Below, in pieces: positions 23,355 through 32,281 of a stretch of 40,525 bases of DNA. Each line of letters begins with the position of its first letter. The stretch's first letter is position 1. The notes beneath the pieces were generated by a model. It searched no databases and had not been told where the DNA came from. It worked only from the letters and a program-made list of their open reading frames with translations. A program made the translations under genes and the position numbers. Origin of the DNA: 40-80 sp040394775. GTDB lineage: Bacteria > Bacteroidota > Bacteroidia > Flavobacteriales_D > Crocinitomicaceae. The stretch covers positions 1 through 40,525 of the forward strand of contig JBEBRN010000020.1 in assembly GCA_040394775.1 (NCBI GenBank), in the 5' to 3' direction.

Positions 23355-24701
23355 ATGAAATTCTGGACATTTATAATTTTTAGCTTTATTACTTTAACAG
23401 CGTTTGGACAACGTAAGATAATAGATAATGTTATTGCTCAAGTTGGGGATAATACTATTCTACTATCTGACTTAGAAAAACAAAAACATCAAGCCAAGCT
23501 TTCAGAGATTCCTATTGACGATAATTTTGAATGCGATGCATTGGAAGAATTGCTATACCAAAATCTACTATTATTACAAGCCGATATTGATAGCGTCACT
23601 ATTCCTGACTCACAAGTAGATGCAGAAATGGAGAATCGTATCCGTGTGATAGAACAGCAGATTGGTGGTCGTCAAAAATTAGAAGAATTTTATGGTAAAA
23701 GTGTTAATCAAATAAAGATTGAATTTCGTGATGCCATTAGACGCAGACTATTGGTAGAAATGATGGAAGATAAAATTACGGAGAATTTAAATGTTACACC
23801 AGACGAGATTAAAGCCTACTACCAGAATATTCCTTTTGATAGTTTACCTTTAATCAGTACAGAAATCAAATTACAGCAATTAACCGTTTTTCCTGAAATT
23901 ACAAACGAAGATAAACTTCTTGCTAGAAAAAAACTGCAAGATATCTTAGAAGACATTCGCACCAATGGGAAAAGTTTTGAATCAATGGCTCGACTGTACT
24001 CAGAAGACCCTGGCAGTGCTTCTAAAGGTGGAATTATGGAAGCCTCTGTTGGTATGATGGTTCCCGCTTTTGAAAATGTAGTGATGTCTTTACAAGAAGG
24101 TCAAGTAAGTGATGTATTTGAAACTGAATATGGCTATCACATAGCTAAACTCTTAAAACGGAATGGTAATGATTATATCTGCGCACATATTTTGATTATT
24201 CCCACCTTTAGTAGAGAGCAATTGATTTTTGCCAATAATCAAATTGAGGAAGCGTTTAAAAAACTTACTGACAGCAGTATATCATGGAATGGGGCCGTAT
24301 TGAAATATTCGAATGATGACAATACCAAATTGAACCACGGAATTATTACAAATCCATATACAGGAGATCAGTATTGGAAGATGGAAGATTTGAACCAAGT
24401 GGACCAACAAGTGTTCTTATTAATAGACAAAATGCAGGTGGGAGACTTTTCTTCTCCTACGCTTTATTTTGACTTTAATGAGCGTAAGCAAGGTATTCGT
24501 ATTATTCGTGTGATGGACAAAACGAAGCCTCACCGAGCCAATATGGATGATGATTATGATATGATTCAAAATGCTACTTTAGTATGGAAAAAACAACAAA
24601 TCATCAACAAGTGGGCGGAAAGTAAAATTAAAGGTGCTTATATTCGTATCGACGATTCATACATGCACTGTGAGTCGTTAAATAAATGGACTAAAAAATA
24701 A
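23355..24701 (+). CDS. SurA-like periplasmic peptidyl-prolyl isomerase/chaperone
   Basis: A 448-aa exported protein with signal peptide (MKFWTFIIFSFITLTAFGQ). The N-terminal chaperone region KIIDNVIAQVGDNTILLSDLEKQK matches SurA. The first PpiC-type rotamase domain (about 175-270) contains YSEDPGSASKGGIM, VPAFENVVMSL and ETEYGYHIAKL. A second, degenerate rotamase-like part (about 275-390) lacks these clear signatures. It probably escorts outer-membrane proteins. It is followed 3 bp later by a MoxR-type ATPase gene. TAAATTTA at 23319-23326 is a weak -7 candidate. Confidence 0.88.
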   Translation: MKFWTFIIFSFITLTAFGQRKIIDNVIAQVGDNTILLSDLEKQKHQAKLSEIPIDDNFECDALEELLYQNLLLLQADIDSVTIPDSQVDAEMENRIRVIEQQIGGRQKLEEFYGKSVNQIKIEFRDAIRRRLLVEMMEDKITENLNVTPDEIKAYYQNIPFDSLPLISTEIKLQQLTVFPEITNEDKLLARKKLQDILEDIRTNGKSFESMARLYSEDPGSASKGGIMEASVGMMVPAFENVVMSLQEGQVSDVFETEYGYHIAKLLKRNGNDYICAHILIIPTFSREQLIFANNQIEEAFKKLTDSSISWNGAVLKYSNDDNTKLNHGIITNPYTGDQYWKMEDLNQVDQQVFLLIDKMQVGDFSSPTLYFDFNERKQGIRIIRVMDKTKPHRANMDDDYDMIQNATLVWKKQQIINKWAESKIKGAYIRIDDSYMHCESLNKWTKK

Positions 24702-24704
24702 AAC

Positions 24705-25658
24705 ATGTCAGACGTAGCTACTATCGATCAATTAAGAGAAGATTATAAACGACTAAAGAACGAGATTCATAAAGTCATTATTGGTCAAGACGAGGTTGTT
24801 GACCAGGTTTTAATTTCTATATTTTCTAAAGGCCATGTACTTTTAGTGGGTGTTCCAGGATTAGCAAAGACGTTATTAGTCAATACGATTGCACAAACAC
24901 TTGGTTTATCCTTTAATCGTATTCAATTTACACCCGATTTAATGCCTTCTGATATTATTGGGTCAGAAATACTAGATGATGCCAAAAACTTTAAATTCGT
25001 CAAAGGACCTATTTTTAGCCACCTATTATTAGCGGACGAAATTAACCGAACACCACCAAAGACCCAAGCTGCTTTACTAGAAGCAATGCAAGAAAAGCGT
25101 GTTACTGCAGCTGGTAAGACATACACTTTACCACTACCGTTCTTCGTTTTAGCTACACAGAACCCGATTGAGCAAGAAGGAACCTATCCATTGCCAGAAG
25201 CACAACTAGACCGTTTTATGTTCAATGTTTGGGTAGATTATCCTTCGTATGAAGAAGAAATTTTAATTGTTAAAAACACAACTTCAAGTCATCAATCAAC
25301 TTTACAGCAGATTTTATCCGAATCACAAATTCTAGCTTATCAAGATGCTGTTCGAAATGTTCCAGTACCAGATAAAGTGTATGAATATGCCGTAAAGTTA
25401 GTTGCCAAGACACGTAAAGATGACCCGAGTGCTCCAGAGGTAACAAAGAACTTTATTTCTTGGGGAGCTGGACCGCGTGCTTCACAGTATTTAATTGTTG
25501 GAGCAAAGACACACGCTATCTTAAAAGGAAAATACTCTCCTGATATTGAAGACGTTATGGCAGTTGCTTTACCAATTCTAAGACATCGAATTGTAAGAAA
25601 CTATCGTGCTGAAGCAGAAGGATATACCATCGAAAAGATTATTCAAGAATTAATGTAA
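24705..25658 (+). CDS. MoxR-family AAA+ ATPase
   Basis: A 317-aa AAA+ ATPase of the MoxR group. Walker A is GVPGLAKT (49-56), Walker B is LLLADEIN (D111, E112), and sensor and MoxR signatures include ATQNPIEQEGTYPLPEAQLDRFMF and the lid region GAGPRASQYL. MoxR ATPases act with VWA/DUF58 proteins to mature membrane or secreted complexes; none follow here, because the next gene is convergent rsmG only 7 bp away. The BatA/VWA protein at 12264 could be a partner but is not linked. It starts 3 bp after the SurA-like gene, so co-expression is likely. Confidence 0.93.
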   Translation: MSDVATIDQLREDYKRLKNEIHKVIIGQDEVVDQVLISIFSKGHVLLVGVPGLAKTLLVNTIAQTLGLSFNRIQFTPDLMPSDIIGSEILDDAKNFKFVKGPIFSHLLLADEINRTPPKTQAALLEAMQEKRVTAAGKTYTLPLPFFVLATQNPIEQEGTYPLPEAQLDRFMFNVWVDYPSYEEEILIVKNTTSSHQSTLQQILSESQILAYQDAVRNVPVPDKVYEYAVKLVAKTRKDDPSAPEVTKNFISWGAGPRASQYLIVGAKTHAILKGKYSPDIEDVMAVALPILRHRIVRNYRAEAEGYTIEKIIQELM

Positions 25659-25665
25659 AAGGCCG

Positions 25666-26298
25666 TTAGACCATCACATAAACTACTTTTTTGGTTTCAT
25701 AAAATTCTTCTTTGAAGAATTTATTTAATTCAAAAATTTCATAATGATTTTTCACAGGCTTCATTTCCTCAGAGAGATCACCACCTTTTAGGTAAAGGAT
25801 ACCATTTGGAAAGGCATTTCTTTCATTTTTTTGAACTTTATTACGCACCCAACTTAAAAAGGTTGGCATGGCTGTCACTGCTCTAGAAACTACAAAGTCA
25901 AATTTCTCATTAATATTTTCAGCACGTTCATGAATGGCGCGAACATTTGTCAAGCCTAATGCTAATGCAACTTCGTTTACTACTTTAATTTTCTTACCAA
26001 TTGAATCAACTAGAAGAAAATCACAATTAGGAAACAGAATTGCTAAAGGAATACCTGGAAAGCCGCCTCCTGTTCCTACATCTAAAATTTTTGTTCCATC
26101 AGCAAATTTCATCACTTTAGAAATTGATAGTGAATGAAGGACATGACGCTCATAAAAATTATCCATATCTTTTCTAGAAATCACATTGATCTGATTGTTC
26201 CAAAAAAAATACAATTCTTTTAATTCTTTCAGTTGCTTCTTTTGGTTTTCAGTAAGTTCTGGAAAGTAAAAATTAATTAAATCAAAATCTGTCATCAT
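25666..26298 (-). CDS. rsmG: 16S rRNA (guanine-527-N7)-methyltransferase RsmG
   Basis: A 210-aa methyltransferase that modifies G527 of 16S rRNA. The signature NVISRKDMDNFYERHVLHSLSI is followed by the SAM motif ILDVGTGGGFPGIPLAILFP (71-90). FDFVVSRAVTAM and LYLKGGDL follow in the expected order. The length is normal for the family. Met1 and Met2 are adjacent (MM), and the real start could be either. TAATTTTA at 26303-26310 on the minus strand is a possible -7 box immediately upstream. It is convergent with the MoxR gene. Confidence 0.96.
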   Translation of the reverse strand: MMTDFDLINFYFPELTENQKKQLKELKELYFFWNNQINVISRKDMDNFYERHVLHSLSISKVMKFADGTKILDVGTGGGFPGIPLAILFPNCDFLLVDSIGKKIKVVNEVALALGLTNVRAIHERAENINEKFDFVVSRAVTAMPTFLSWVRNKVQKNERNAFPNGILYLKGGDLSEEMKPVKNHYEIFELNKFFKEEFYETKKVVYVMV

Positions 26299-26351
26299 GG
26301 TGTAAAATTAGGAAACATCCATTTTAAAAAGTCAAGGCTTTCAAAATAAAT

Positions 26352-26762
26352 TTAAATTCTATTTTTTAATCGTTCTAAAAAACTATTTGGAGGTTGAATC
26401 GGACGTCTAGTTTCTTTATTAACAAACACCAAAGTTGTTTCTCCTTTACATACAATTTTTTCATCTTTAGTAATCTCATACTGAAAGAATAACCTCACTC
26501 CTATTAAAGAAACGATTGTCGTTTTAACAATAAGTTGATCATCATATTTTGCCGGCTGTAAATAGGTTATATTTAAATTCATAACAGGTAACATATAGCC
26601 CAATTCTTCTAAATTTTTATACGACATTCCTAATTCTCTCATTGCCTCAACCCTACCAACTTCAAGGTATTGCGCATAATTCCCATAATAAACATATCCC
26701 ATTTGATCCGTTTCGCCATAGCGAACTCTCAAAGGTGTTTGACTTATAAAATCGATCTCCAT
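26352..26762 (-). CDS. YbgC/FadM-type acyl-CoA thioesterase
   Basis: A 136-aa single hot-dog domain. The active-site segment VRYGETDQMGYVYYGNYAQYLEVGR contains D19 and the Y..Y/LE.GR residues typical of the 4-hydroxybenzoyl-CoA/YbgC group. NITYLQPAKYDDQLIVKT and LVFVNKETRRP continue the fold. It would hydrolyse acyl-CoA thioesters in the cytoplasm; chain-length preference is unknown. It is divergent from dnaA, an arrangement I believe is common in Flavobacteriales. Confidence 0.92.
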   Translation of the reverse strand: MEIDFISQTPLRVRYGETDQMGYVYYGNYAQYLEVGRVEAMRELGMSYKNLEELGYMLPVMNLNITYLQPAKYDDQLIVKTTIVSLIGVRLFFQYEITKDEKIVCKGETTLVFVNKETRRPIQPPNSFLERLKNRI

Positions 26763-26977
26763 TTTTATAATTCTAATTTGTTAAAAAATACTCAAATGTT
26801 AAATTAGAAAATAATAAATATCTACAACTCGCATTCCTTCGTATGGTGTAAAAAAAATCACAAAGTCAATAGCAAATTAATTTTTTTTTAAACTATTTTA
26901 TTCTAATATTTGTCATCCTAGATTTTGAAAGACTAAATATAGAGAATAATTATTAATACGCCTTAAAGACCACATAA
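26763..26977. other. Intergenic region between the thioesterase gene and dnaA
   Basis: Very AT-rich, 215 bp. I looked for DnaA boxes (TTATCCACA and one-mismatch variants) and found none, so there is no sign of oriC here. AATATTTG at about 26905-26915 resembles a -7 box for dnaA but misses the first base. Confidence 0.5.
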
Positions 26978-28411
26978 ATGACTATTGAAAACCATGTAGA
27001 TGTTTGGAATAACTGCCTTAAAATTATCAAGGACAATCTATCTATTCAAGCGTATAAAACTTGGTTTGAACCGATTGTACCTGTAAAATTAGAAAATAAC
27101 CTACTAATGATACAAGTGCCTTCACATTTTTTTTATGAATGGTTGGAAGAACACTACATTACTTTATTGAAAAAAGTGATTAAAAAAGAAATTGGTACTG
27201 AGGCACGATTAGAATACAGCATTGTAATGGAAAATACAAATAAGAATACAAAACCATATACAGTAAAGTTACCAACATCTGATAGAAAATCTCTTAAGAA
27301 TGGACCGGTAAGTATGCCGATAGATTTAAGTAGTAATCCAATTAAGAACCCATTTATTATTCCTGGACTTAAAAAGATTACCATTGAATCGAATTTAAAC
27401 CCTTCATATTCATTCGAAAATTTTATAGAAGGTGACTGTAATCGACTTGCTCGATCAGCTGGTTATGCAGTCGCAAATAAGCCTGGAGGAACAGCCTTTA
27501 ATCCACTATTAATCTATGGAGGTGTTGGATTAGGGAAAACGCATTTAGCACAAGCAATTGGTATAGAGATTAAAAATCAACACCCAAATAAAACGGTTCT
27601 TTATGTTGGTTCTGAAAAATTCGCACACCAATTTATTGATGCCATCAGAAATCAAACGACCAATGATTTCATTCATTTCTACCAAATGATTGATGTATTA
27701 ATCGTGGATGATATTCAATTCTTTGCTGGAAAGGAAAAAACACAAGATGTATTCTTCCATGTTTTCAATCACTTACACCAGAATAATAGACAAATCATAT
27801 TAACTTCTGACAAACCACCTGTTGAAATGGAGAAAATGGAGCAACGTTTGCTTTCTCGCTTCAAATGGGGATTATCAGCAGATTTGACCACGCCGGATTT
27901 AGAAACTCGTATTGCTATTCTTGAGAAGAAAATGTACAGTAGCGGTGTCGAATTACCTAATGAAGTAGTAGAACATTTAGCATATAGCGTTAATACAAAC
28001 ATTCGTGAAATGGAAGGGGCATTCACCTCTCTCCTAGCTCAAGCATCTTTAAATAAGAAGACGATAACACTGGATTTAGCGAAGCAAATGATCGATAAAT
28101 TTGTTAAGAATACAGCACGTGAAGTTTCTATCGACTATATCCAAAAGATTGTTTGTGACTATTTCAGCTTAACGATTGACATGCTAAAATCTAAAACGCG
28201 TAAGCGTGAAATCGTTCAAGCGAGACAAATTGCGATGTATTTCAGTAAAAAAATGACAAAATCTTCTCTTGCTAGTATTGGAGCAGTTTGTGGTGGAAAA
28301 GATCACGCAACAGTTCTTCACGCATGTAGAACAGTTACCAACTTAGCTGAAACAGATAAGCAATTTAAGAATTTCATTGACGACTTAGAAAAGAAATTAT
28401 CATTACAATAA
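26978..28411 (+). CDS. dnaA: Chromosomal replication initiator protein DnaA
   Basis: A 477-aa DnaA that opens the origin and loads the helicase. Domain I is at about 1-80 (VWNNCLKIIKDNLS, YKTWFEPIVPV), with a short linker. The AAA+ domain III has SFENFIEGDCNRLARSAG, Walker A GGVGLGKTHLA (181-191), Walker B VLIVDDIQFF and box VII-type motifs. Domain IV ends with the DNA-binding signature GGKDHATVLHACRTV. The start and length match the family. A strong terminator follows 5 bp after the stop codon. Confidence 0.98.
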   Translation: MTIENHVDVWNNCLKIIKDNLSIQAYKTWFEPIVPVKLENNLLMIQVPSHFFYEWLEEHYITLLKKVIKKEIGTEARLEYSIVMENTNKNTKPYTVKLPTSDRKSLKNGPVSMPIDLSSNPIKNPFIIPGLKKITIESNLNPSYSFENFIEGDCNRLARSAGYAVANKPGGTAFNPLLIYGGVGLGKTHLAQAIGIEIKNQHPNKTVLYVGSEKFAHQFIDAIRNQTTNDFIHFYQMIDVLIVDDIQFFAGKEKTQDVFFHVFNHLHQNNRQIILTSDKPPVEMEKMEQRLLSRFKWGLSADLTTPDLETRIAILEKKMYSSGVELPNEVVEHLAYSVNTNIREMEGAFTSLLAQASLNKKTITLDLAKQMIDKFVKNTAREVSIDYIQKIVCDYFSLTIDMLKSKTRKREIVQARQIAMYFSKKMTKSSLASIGAVCGGKDHATVLHACRTVTNLAETDKQFKNFIDDLEKKLSLQ

Positions 28412-28416
28412 TTTAA

Positions 28417-28445
28417 AATACCGATATCCTTATCGGTATTTTTTG
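28417..28445 (+). terminator. Rho-independent terminator after dnaA
   Basis: A perfect 10-bp stem (28417-28426 with 28431-28440), loop TCCT, and a T run at 28439-28444 on the plus strand. Confidence 0.92.
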
Positions 28446-28499
28446 CTTTTCACACGTTTGATTCAGCTGTACACCAAAAATCATCGCTTATTTAAAATT

Positions 28500-28507
28500 T
28501 AATTTTG
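28500..28507 (+). promoter_or_regulatory. -7 box immediately before the 741-aa secreted protein gene
   Basis: TAATTTTG is an exact TAnnTTTG match that ends 5 nt before the ATG, so the transcript would be leaderless or nearly so. Confidence 0.5.
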
Positions 28508-28512
28508 GCATA

Positions 28513-30738
28513 ATGATAAAACTACTTCTTTCCTTACTTCTGGTCTGTATCTCTGTTTTTAATTATGCACAGACAGATGCTTTAACAGCTGAAGAAAGAG
28601 CATACTTATTCCACATTGTTCGTAAAAGCCCTATTTTAGAAAATAACATTGGACGATACCTTGAATATAGAGGTCCCGATATTCGCTTCCGTAATCAAGA
28701 GCTTAATTACGATTCAACGGAAAACTATATCATCAACAATCCAAGTTCACTCATTATTCATTCTTCCGAAATTCAAAAATCTTCCGTAGGAATAATCGCA
28801 GAAGCTGCTAATAAAATAGCTATTTGGGAACTCAACAAGATGTTAATGGCGAAACGTATGAAGAATTCAGAAGAGTTTAAATTATACGAAGCACGCTACC
28901 AACGTTTCGAAGTATTATTACAGAATAATCTTCCTACTGCAGCCTTCAAAAATGATAATACTTCAAACATCATTCATCCTAAAATCGAGCAACTTCTCAA
29001 TCCGAGTCTTCATTTGAATGATAAAATTAAGATGGTTGAATCTTTTCATTTTTTAAATACAAACGACCAATTAGCTACGTTAAACGCTATTAATAAGTCG
29101 ATCAATGAATATGTAAAACAACGTACGAATGAGATATTCAGTCATTTAGGTGGAAAGACGGCTAAGTTTGAAAATATTTTAGTCGCGGCAGGAGATGGAA
29201 GTTTGACTTCTGGTATGTTAGAAGAACGTGAGAAAGATGAAAATGGTCGATGGAACAAAGGCTTACCAAAAGCGATTGGATTATTTCCATATCAACTTAA
29301 GATAGTTCCTCAAAAGTCAAAAGATAGTTCTCCTATTCAACCGAATCGTGTTACCACCAATAATTTTCATACGGCTACAGGAACGACAAAAGCAATAAAT
29401 GTTCATTTTGATATTTGGGGTTATAACTCAGATAAGCAGACAACTGTAGTAATTGAACGCAATGGAAAAACATACCATTTATTTGGATCTGGTGAAACTC
29501 GTTTTTTATCTCCTGACTCTACTTTCGCCAAAGGTGACACTTACCAGAAGATAATTGATGGACTAAAGAAAAAAATTGCAGTAATCGACGAAAAAATTTA
29601 TGGTAAAAAGGGATATGATTACTGGATTGCTTATCATGAGAAAAAACGAATTGAACAAAAAGCTCAAGTGATTGCCCTAGAACAAGAAATTGCCAATATA
29701 AGTAGCTTCGTTATCCATACTAAACAAAACGGTAGAAAACAAAAGAACGAAGAAATTGATAACACGTACTACGATAAGAAAAATCGAAAAGAGAAGCAAA
29801 ATCAATATATTCTCAAGAATGAACAACTCAATGCTACGATTAAAAAAATAAAAGACTTAGAAAAAGAAAAGGTAGAAATTATAGAGATTAGAAATGGCCT
29901 TGATCAAAAAATGAATTATTGTATTGAAGTATTTGGCCGTAATTGGGTACCATTTACTACCAGCGAAGGTCTTTATACTTTTGAGGATTCTACCACTTTT
30001 GATATGTTAACACAAGATTTGAAATTTCCTCCTTCTAATGATTCTAGTATTTTTGAAGTACGATTAATTGCGATTCCTTACACTATAACTTCCGATCAAG
30101 CGGACGAAGTAATGTTGCACATCAATGTCACTCAAGTAGATCCTGATTACAACGCTCGAATTCAATTACGATTTAACGATGTATTTGAATCAAATAGTTG
30201 GCAATTAAATAAACCACTACTAACAGATGAAGATAGTTTAAGCATTCGTGTATTTTTCGAACAGCTTTTAGATAAGAAAAAGGAATTCAACATCATTGTT
30301 AGAGGAAATGGCTTAGGTAAGTGGAATGGCGTAAAAACGGTTTATAATGCGGAGCAAAAAGAACTAGATTCCTACCCTATATCGAAAGAAGATTCTACTT
30401 TTAAAAGACTTAGAACTAGCGAGGTAAATGTTTTTGTAGACCGAATTATTTCTTTAGAAGTAAATTCTTATACCGACCCAGTTAAGACGCAATTTGACAT
30501 TCAAAATAGTAAGATAAAAGAAGTCCAGCTGAAATATAATTTAACGTATAATCAAATCCTAAGTGCGTATCGTTCAGCATCCATTCTATTTAAATTACAG
30601 GACGAATTAAACGTTAAGTGTGGAGAATATCTAGATAGAGAATCGGCAAAAATAATTATTGACCGTTTAAATGTTGCTTTTAGTAAATCAAAAATCACCG
30701 TAGGAAAAGTCAGTTTAAAGGCAAGCTTATTTAAGTGA
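28513..30738 (+). CDS. Large secreted protein of unknown function
   Basis: A 741-aa protein with a signal peptide (MIKLLLSLLLVCISVFNYAQ). Nothing after it matches a family I can name. The N-terminal third is mixed helix. Residues about 225-345 (AAGDGSLTSGMLEE, GLPKAIGLFPYQLKIVP, HFDIWGYNSDKQTTVVIERNGKTYHLFGSGETRFLSPDST) look beta-rich and could be a globular enzyme-like or binding domain. Residues about 350-470 are Lys/Gln/Glu-rich and probably coiled coil. The C-terminal third is again mixed. There is no T9SS signal and no lipobox, so it is probably periplasmic. It stands alone behind the dnaA terminator. Its stop codon is 1 nt from that of the convergent lipoprotein gene. Confidence 0.75.
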   Translation: MIKLLLSLLLVCISVFNYAQTDALTAEERAYLFHIVRKSPILENNIGRYLEYRGPDIRFRNQELNYDSTENYIINNPSSLIIHSSEIQKSSVGIIAEAANKIAIWELNKMLMAKRMKNSEEFKLYEARYQRFEVLLQNNLPTAAFKNDNTSNIIHPKIEQLLNPSLHLNDKIKMVESFHFLNTNDQLATLNAINKSINEYVKQRTNEIFSHLGGKTAKFENILVAAGDGSLTSGMLEEREKDENGRWNKGLPKAIGLFPYQLKIVPQKSKDSSPIQPNRVTTNNFHTATGTTKAINVHFDIWGYNSDKQTTVVIERNGKTYHLFGSGETRFLSPDSTFAKGDTYQKIIDGLKKKIAVIDEKIYGKKGYDYWIAYHEKKRIEQKAQVIALEQEIANISSFVIHTKQNGRKQKNEEIDNTYYDKKNRKEKQNQYILKNEQLNATIKKIKDLEKEKVEIIEIRNGLDQKMNYCIEVFGRNWVPFTTSEGLYTFEDSTTFDMLTQDLKFPPSNDSSIFEVRLIAIPYTITSDQADEVMLHINVTQVDPDYNARIQLRFNDVFESNSWQLNKPLLTDEDSLSIRVFFEQLLDKKKEFNIIVRGNGLGKWNGVKTVYNAEQKELDSYPISKEDSTFKRLRTSEVNVFVDRIISLEVNSYTDPVKTQFDIQNSKIKEVQLKYNLTYNQILSAYRSASILFKLQDELNVKCGEYLDRESAKIIIDRLNVAFSKSKITVGKVSLKASLFK

Positions 30739-30739
30739 T

Positions 30740-31408
30740 TTAATAGGACAATTTTAATCGATTGATTTCGCCACCAATCACTACTTTCATAGAGTCTAAA
30801 TATTGAGGCATTATTTTATTCCCATTGATTTTCATGACTTTGTCGTAGGCGTAACGTCCTTCTCTCCACTTATAGCGACATTCAAAACGATTTTCATCGG
30901 TATCCATGAATTGTAAAATCAAATCTTTATATTCGGATACTTTAGATGTTTCCATACCAATTAAATCAGCCATGAATGTGTTGGTAGTGGTGTATTGTTC
31001 ATTTTCCTTAGTGAAAATAAGAATTCTTCTTAATGGAAATCCCTGTACACCAGAACGACAAACGACTAAGAAATTATCTTCTATCGTTTTTGTACTTATT
31101 AACGGTAGTACTTTGAAGAATTTTGAATCACATGCAGGCGAAAGATAATTCTTCATGTCTTTCTGCGTGGGATTACACAGATTAACGGCTTGTAATAATT
31201 TATTCTCAACAGATGTATTTTCTTTGTTCTCTTGAAAGATTACTTCTACCTCTTCTTCATACTCTTTAGGTTTATCTAGCTTGTTTTCTGAACCAGAATG
31301 AGTTGAGTTAGAAGAATTCGTTGGGTCTTCAAGGTCATCTGAATCATTCTTACAAGAAAAGAAAACTAGAAGACTAAAAAGTAAAATAATTGTACTGTAT
31401 TTTTTCAT
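30740..31408 (-). CDS. Lipoprotein of unknown function
   Basis: A 222-aa lipoprotein; the lipobox LLVFFSC puts the acylated Cys at position 19. A low-complexity Ser/Asn/Glu-rich linker (about 20-65) precedes a globular C-terminal part (about 70-222) with cysteines in LCNPTQ, SPACDSK, VVCRSG and FECRYK that could pair. It has no recognised domain. The gene starts 3 bp after the HMG-CoA lyase gene and is the last gene of the pyrD-HMG-CoA lyase-lipoprotein operon. Confidence 0.8.
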   Translation of the reverse strand: MKKYSTIILLFSLLVFFSCKNDSDDLEDPTNSSNSTHSGSENKLDKPKEYEEEVEVIFQENKENTSVENKLLQAVNLCNPTQKDMKNYLSPACDSKFFKVLPLISTKTIEDNFLVVCRSGVQGFPLRRILIFTKENEQYTTTNTFMADLIGMETSKVSEYKDLILQFMDTDENRFECRYKWREGRYAYDKVMKINGNKIMPQYLDSMKVVIGGEINRLKLSY

Positions 31409-31411
31409 AAC

Positions 31412-32275
31412 TTAATGAGCTGGGAAAATAGATGCACTTAATTCTAACGCCTTTTCAAACATAATGTTATCTACACCATGATGAATTTTATTTTTATCTA
31501 ACCAATAGATTAATTGTTCTGTTGGCATATTTCCGATCAATTCATCTTCTGCCATTGGACAACCTCCATATCCTTTGATAGCACCATCAAATCTTCTACA
31601 ACCACCTTCATAAGCTGCTTGAATAATATTCTCTGCATTCTGGGGTGCTACATGTAAGTGTGCTCCAAACTCAACATTGGGTAACGAAGGAATAATTTCT
31701 TTAAATAATTCTGTAACCAAGCTAGGCGTAGCAACTCCAACCGTATCTGACAAGGCTAAGTTTCTGACATCAAGCTCATTATATAATCGGGAAGCCCATT
31801 TATTAACAACTTCTGCATTCCATACATCACCATACGGGTTTCCAAATCCCATCGAGAGATAGACGAGTAATTTCTTTCCTTTTTGTGCTGTCATTTCTGC
31901 AATCTTTGAAATTCTTTTCCATGATTCTTCAATGGTTGCATTTGTATTTCTCAATTGAAAAGTCTCTGAAATTGAAAAAGGATATCCTAAATAACTTACT
32001 TGTTCAAACTCTAGTGCATCTTTCGCACCTCTTTCATTCGGTACGATTGCTAAAAGTTTTGTTTTGGTATTTGATAATTCTAATCCATCAAATACCTTGG
32101 CTGTGTCACGCATTTGAGGGATTGCTTTAGGAGAAACAAAACTACCACTATCTAAAATATCAAATCCACATTGTAGTAAAACATTTTGGTATCTAATTTT
32201 GGCTTCAGTCGGGATAAAATTGTGAATCCCTTGCATAGCATCTCTGGGGCATTCTGTTATTTTAATAGCGTCCAT
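31412..32275 (-). CDS. Hydroxymethylglutaryl-CoA lyase
   Basis: A 287-aa TIM-barrel enzyme of the HMG-CoA lyase group that cleaves 3-hydroxy-3-methylglutaryl-CoA to acetoacetate and acetyl-CoA in leucine degradation. ITECPRDAMQG near the N-terminus holds the substrate-binding Arg (R11) and the metal-binding Asp (D12). GAHLHVAPQNAENI holds the metal-binding histidines. The catalytic loop signature GYGGCPMAEDELIGNMPTE is intact. Related homocitrate synthase-like enzymes lack this GGCP loop. It sits 6 bp after pyrD and 3 bp before a lipoprotein gene; neither neighbour suggests leucine catabolism. Confidence 0.93.
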   Translation of the reverse strand: MDAIKITECPRDAMQGIHNFIPTEAKIRYQNVLLQCGFDILDSGSFVSPKAIPQMRDTAKVFDGLELSNTKTKLLAIVPNERGAKDALEFEQVSYLGYPFSISETFQLRNTNATIEESWKRISKIAEMTAQKGKKLLVYLSMGFGNPYGDVWNAEVVNKWASRLYNELDVRNLALSDTVGVATPSLVTELFKEIIPSLPNVEFGAHLHVAPQNAENIIQAAYEGGCRRFDGAIKGYGGCPMAEDELIGNMPTEQLIYWLDKNKIHHGVDNIMFEKALELSASIFPAH

Positions 32276-32281
32276 TCGTTC

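Noticed and set aside
26763..26977. oriC next to dnaA
   Set aside because: No DnaA boxes or clustered 9-mers were seen; AT-richness alone is not sufficient.
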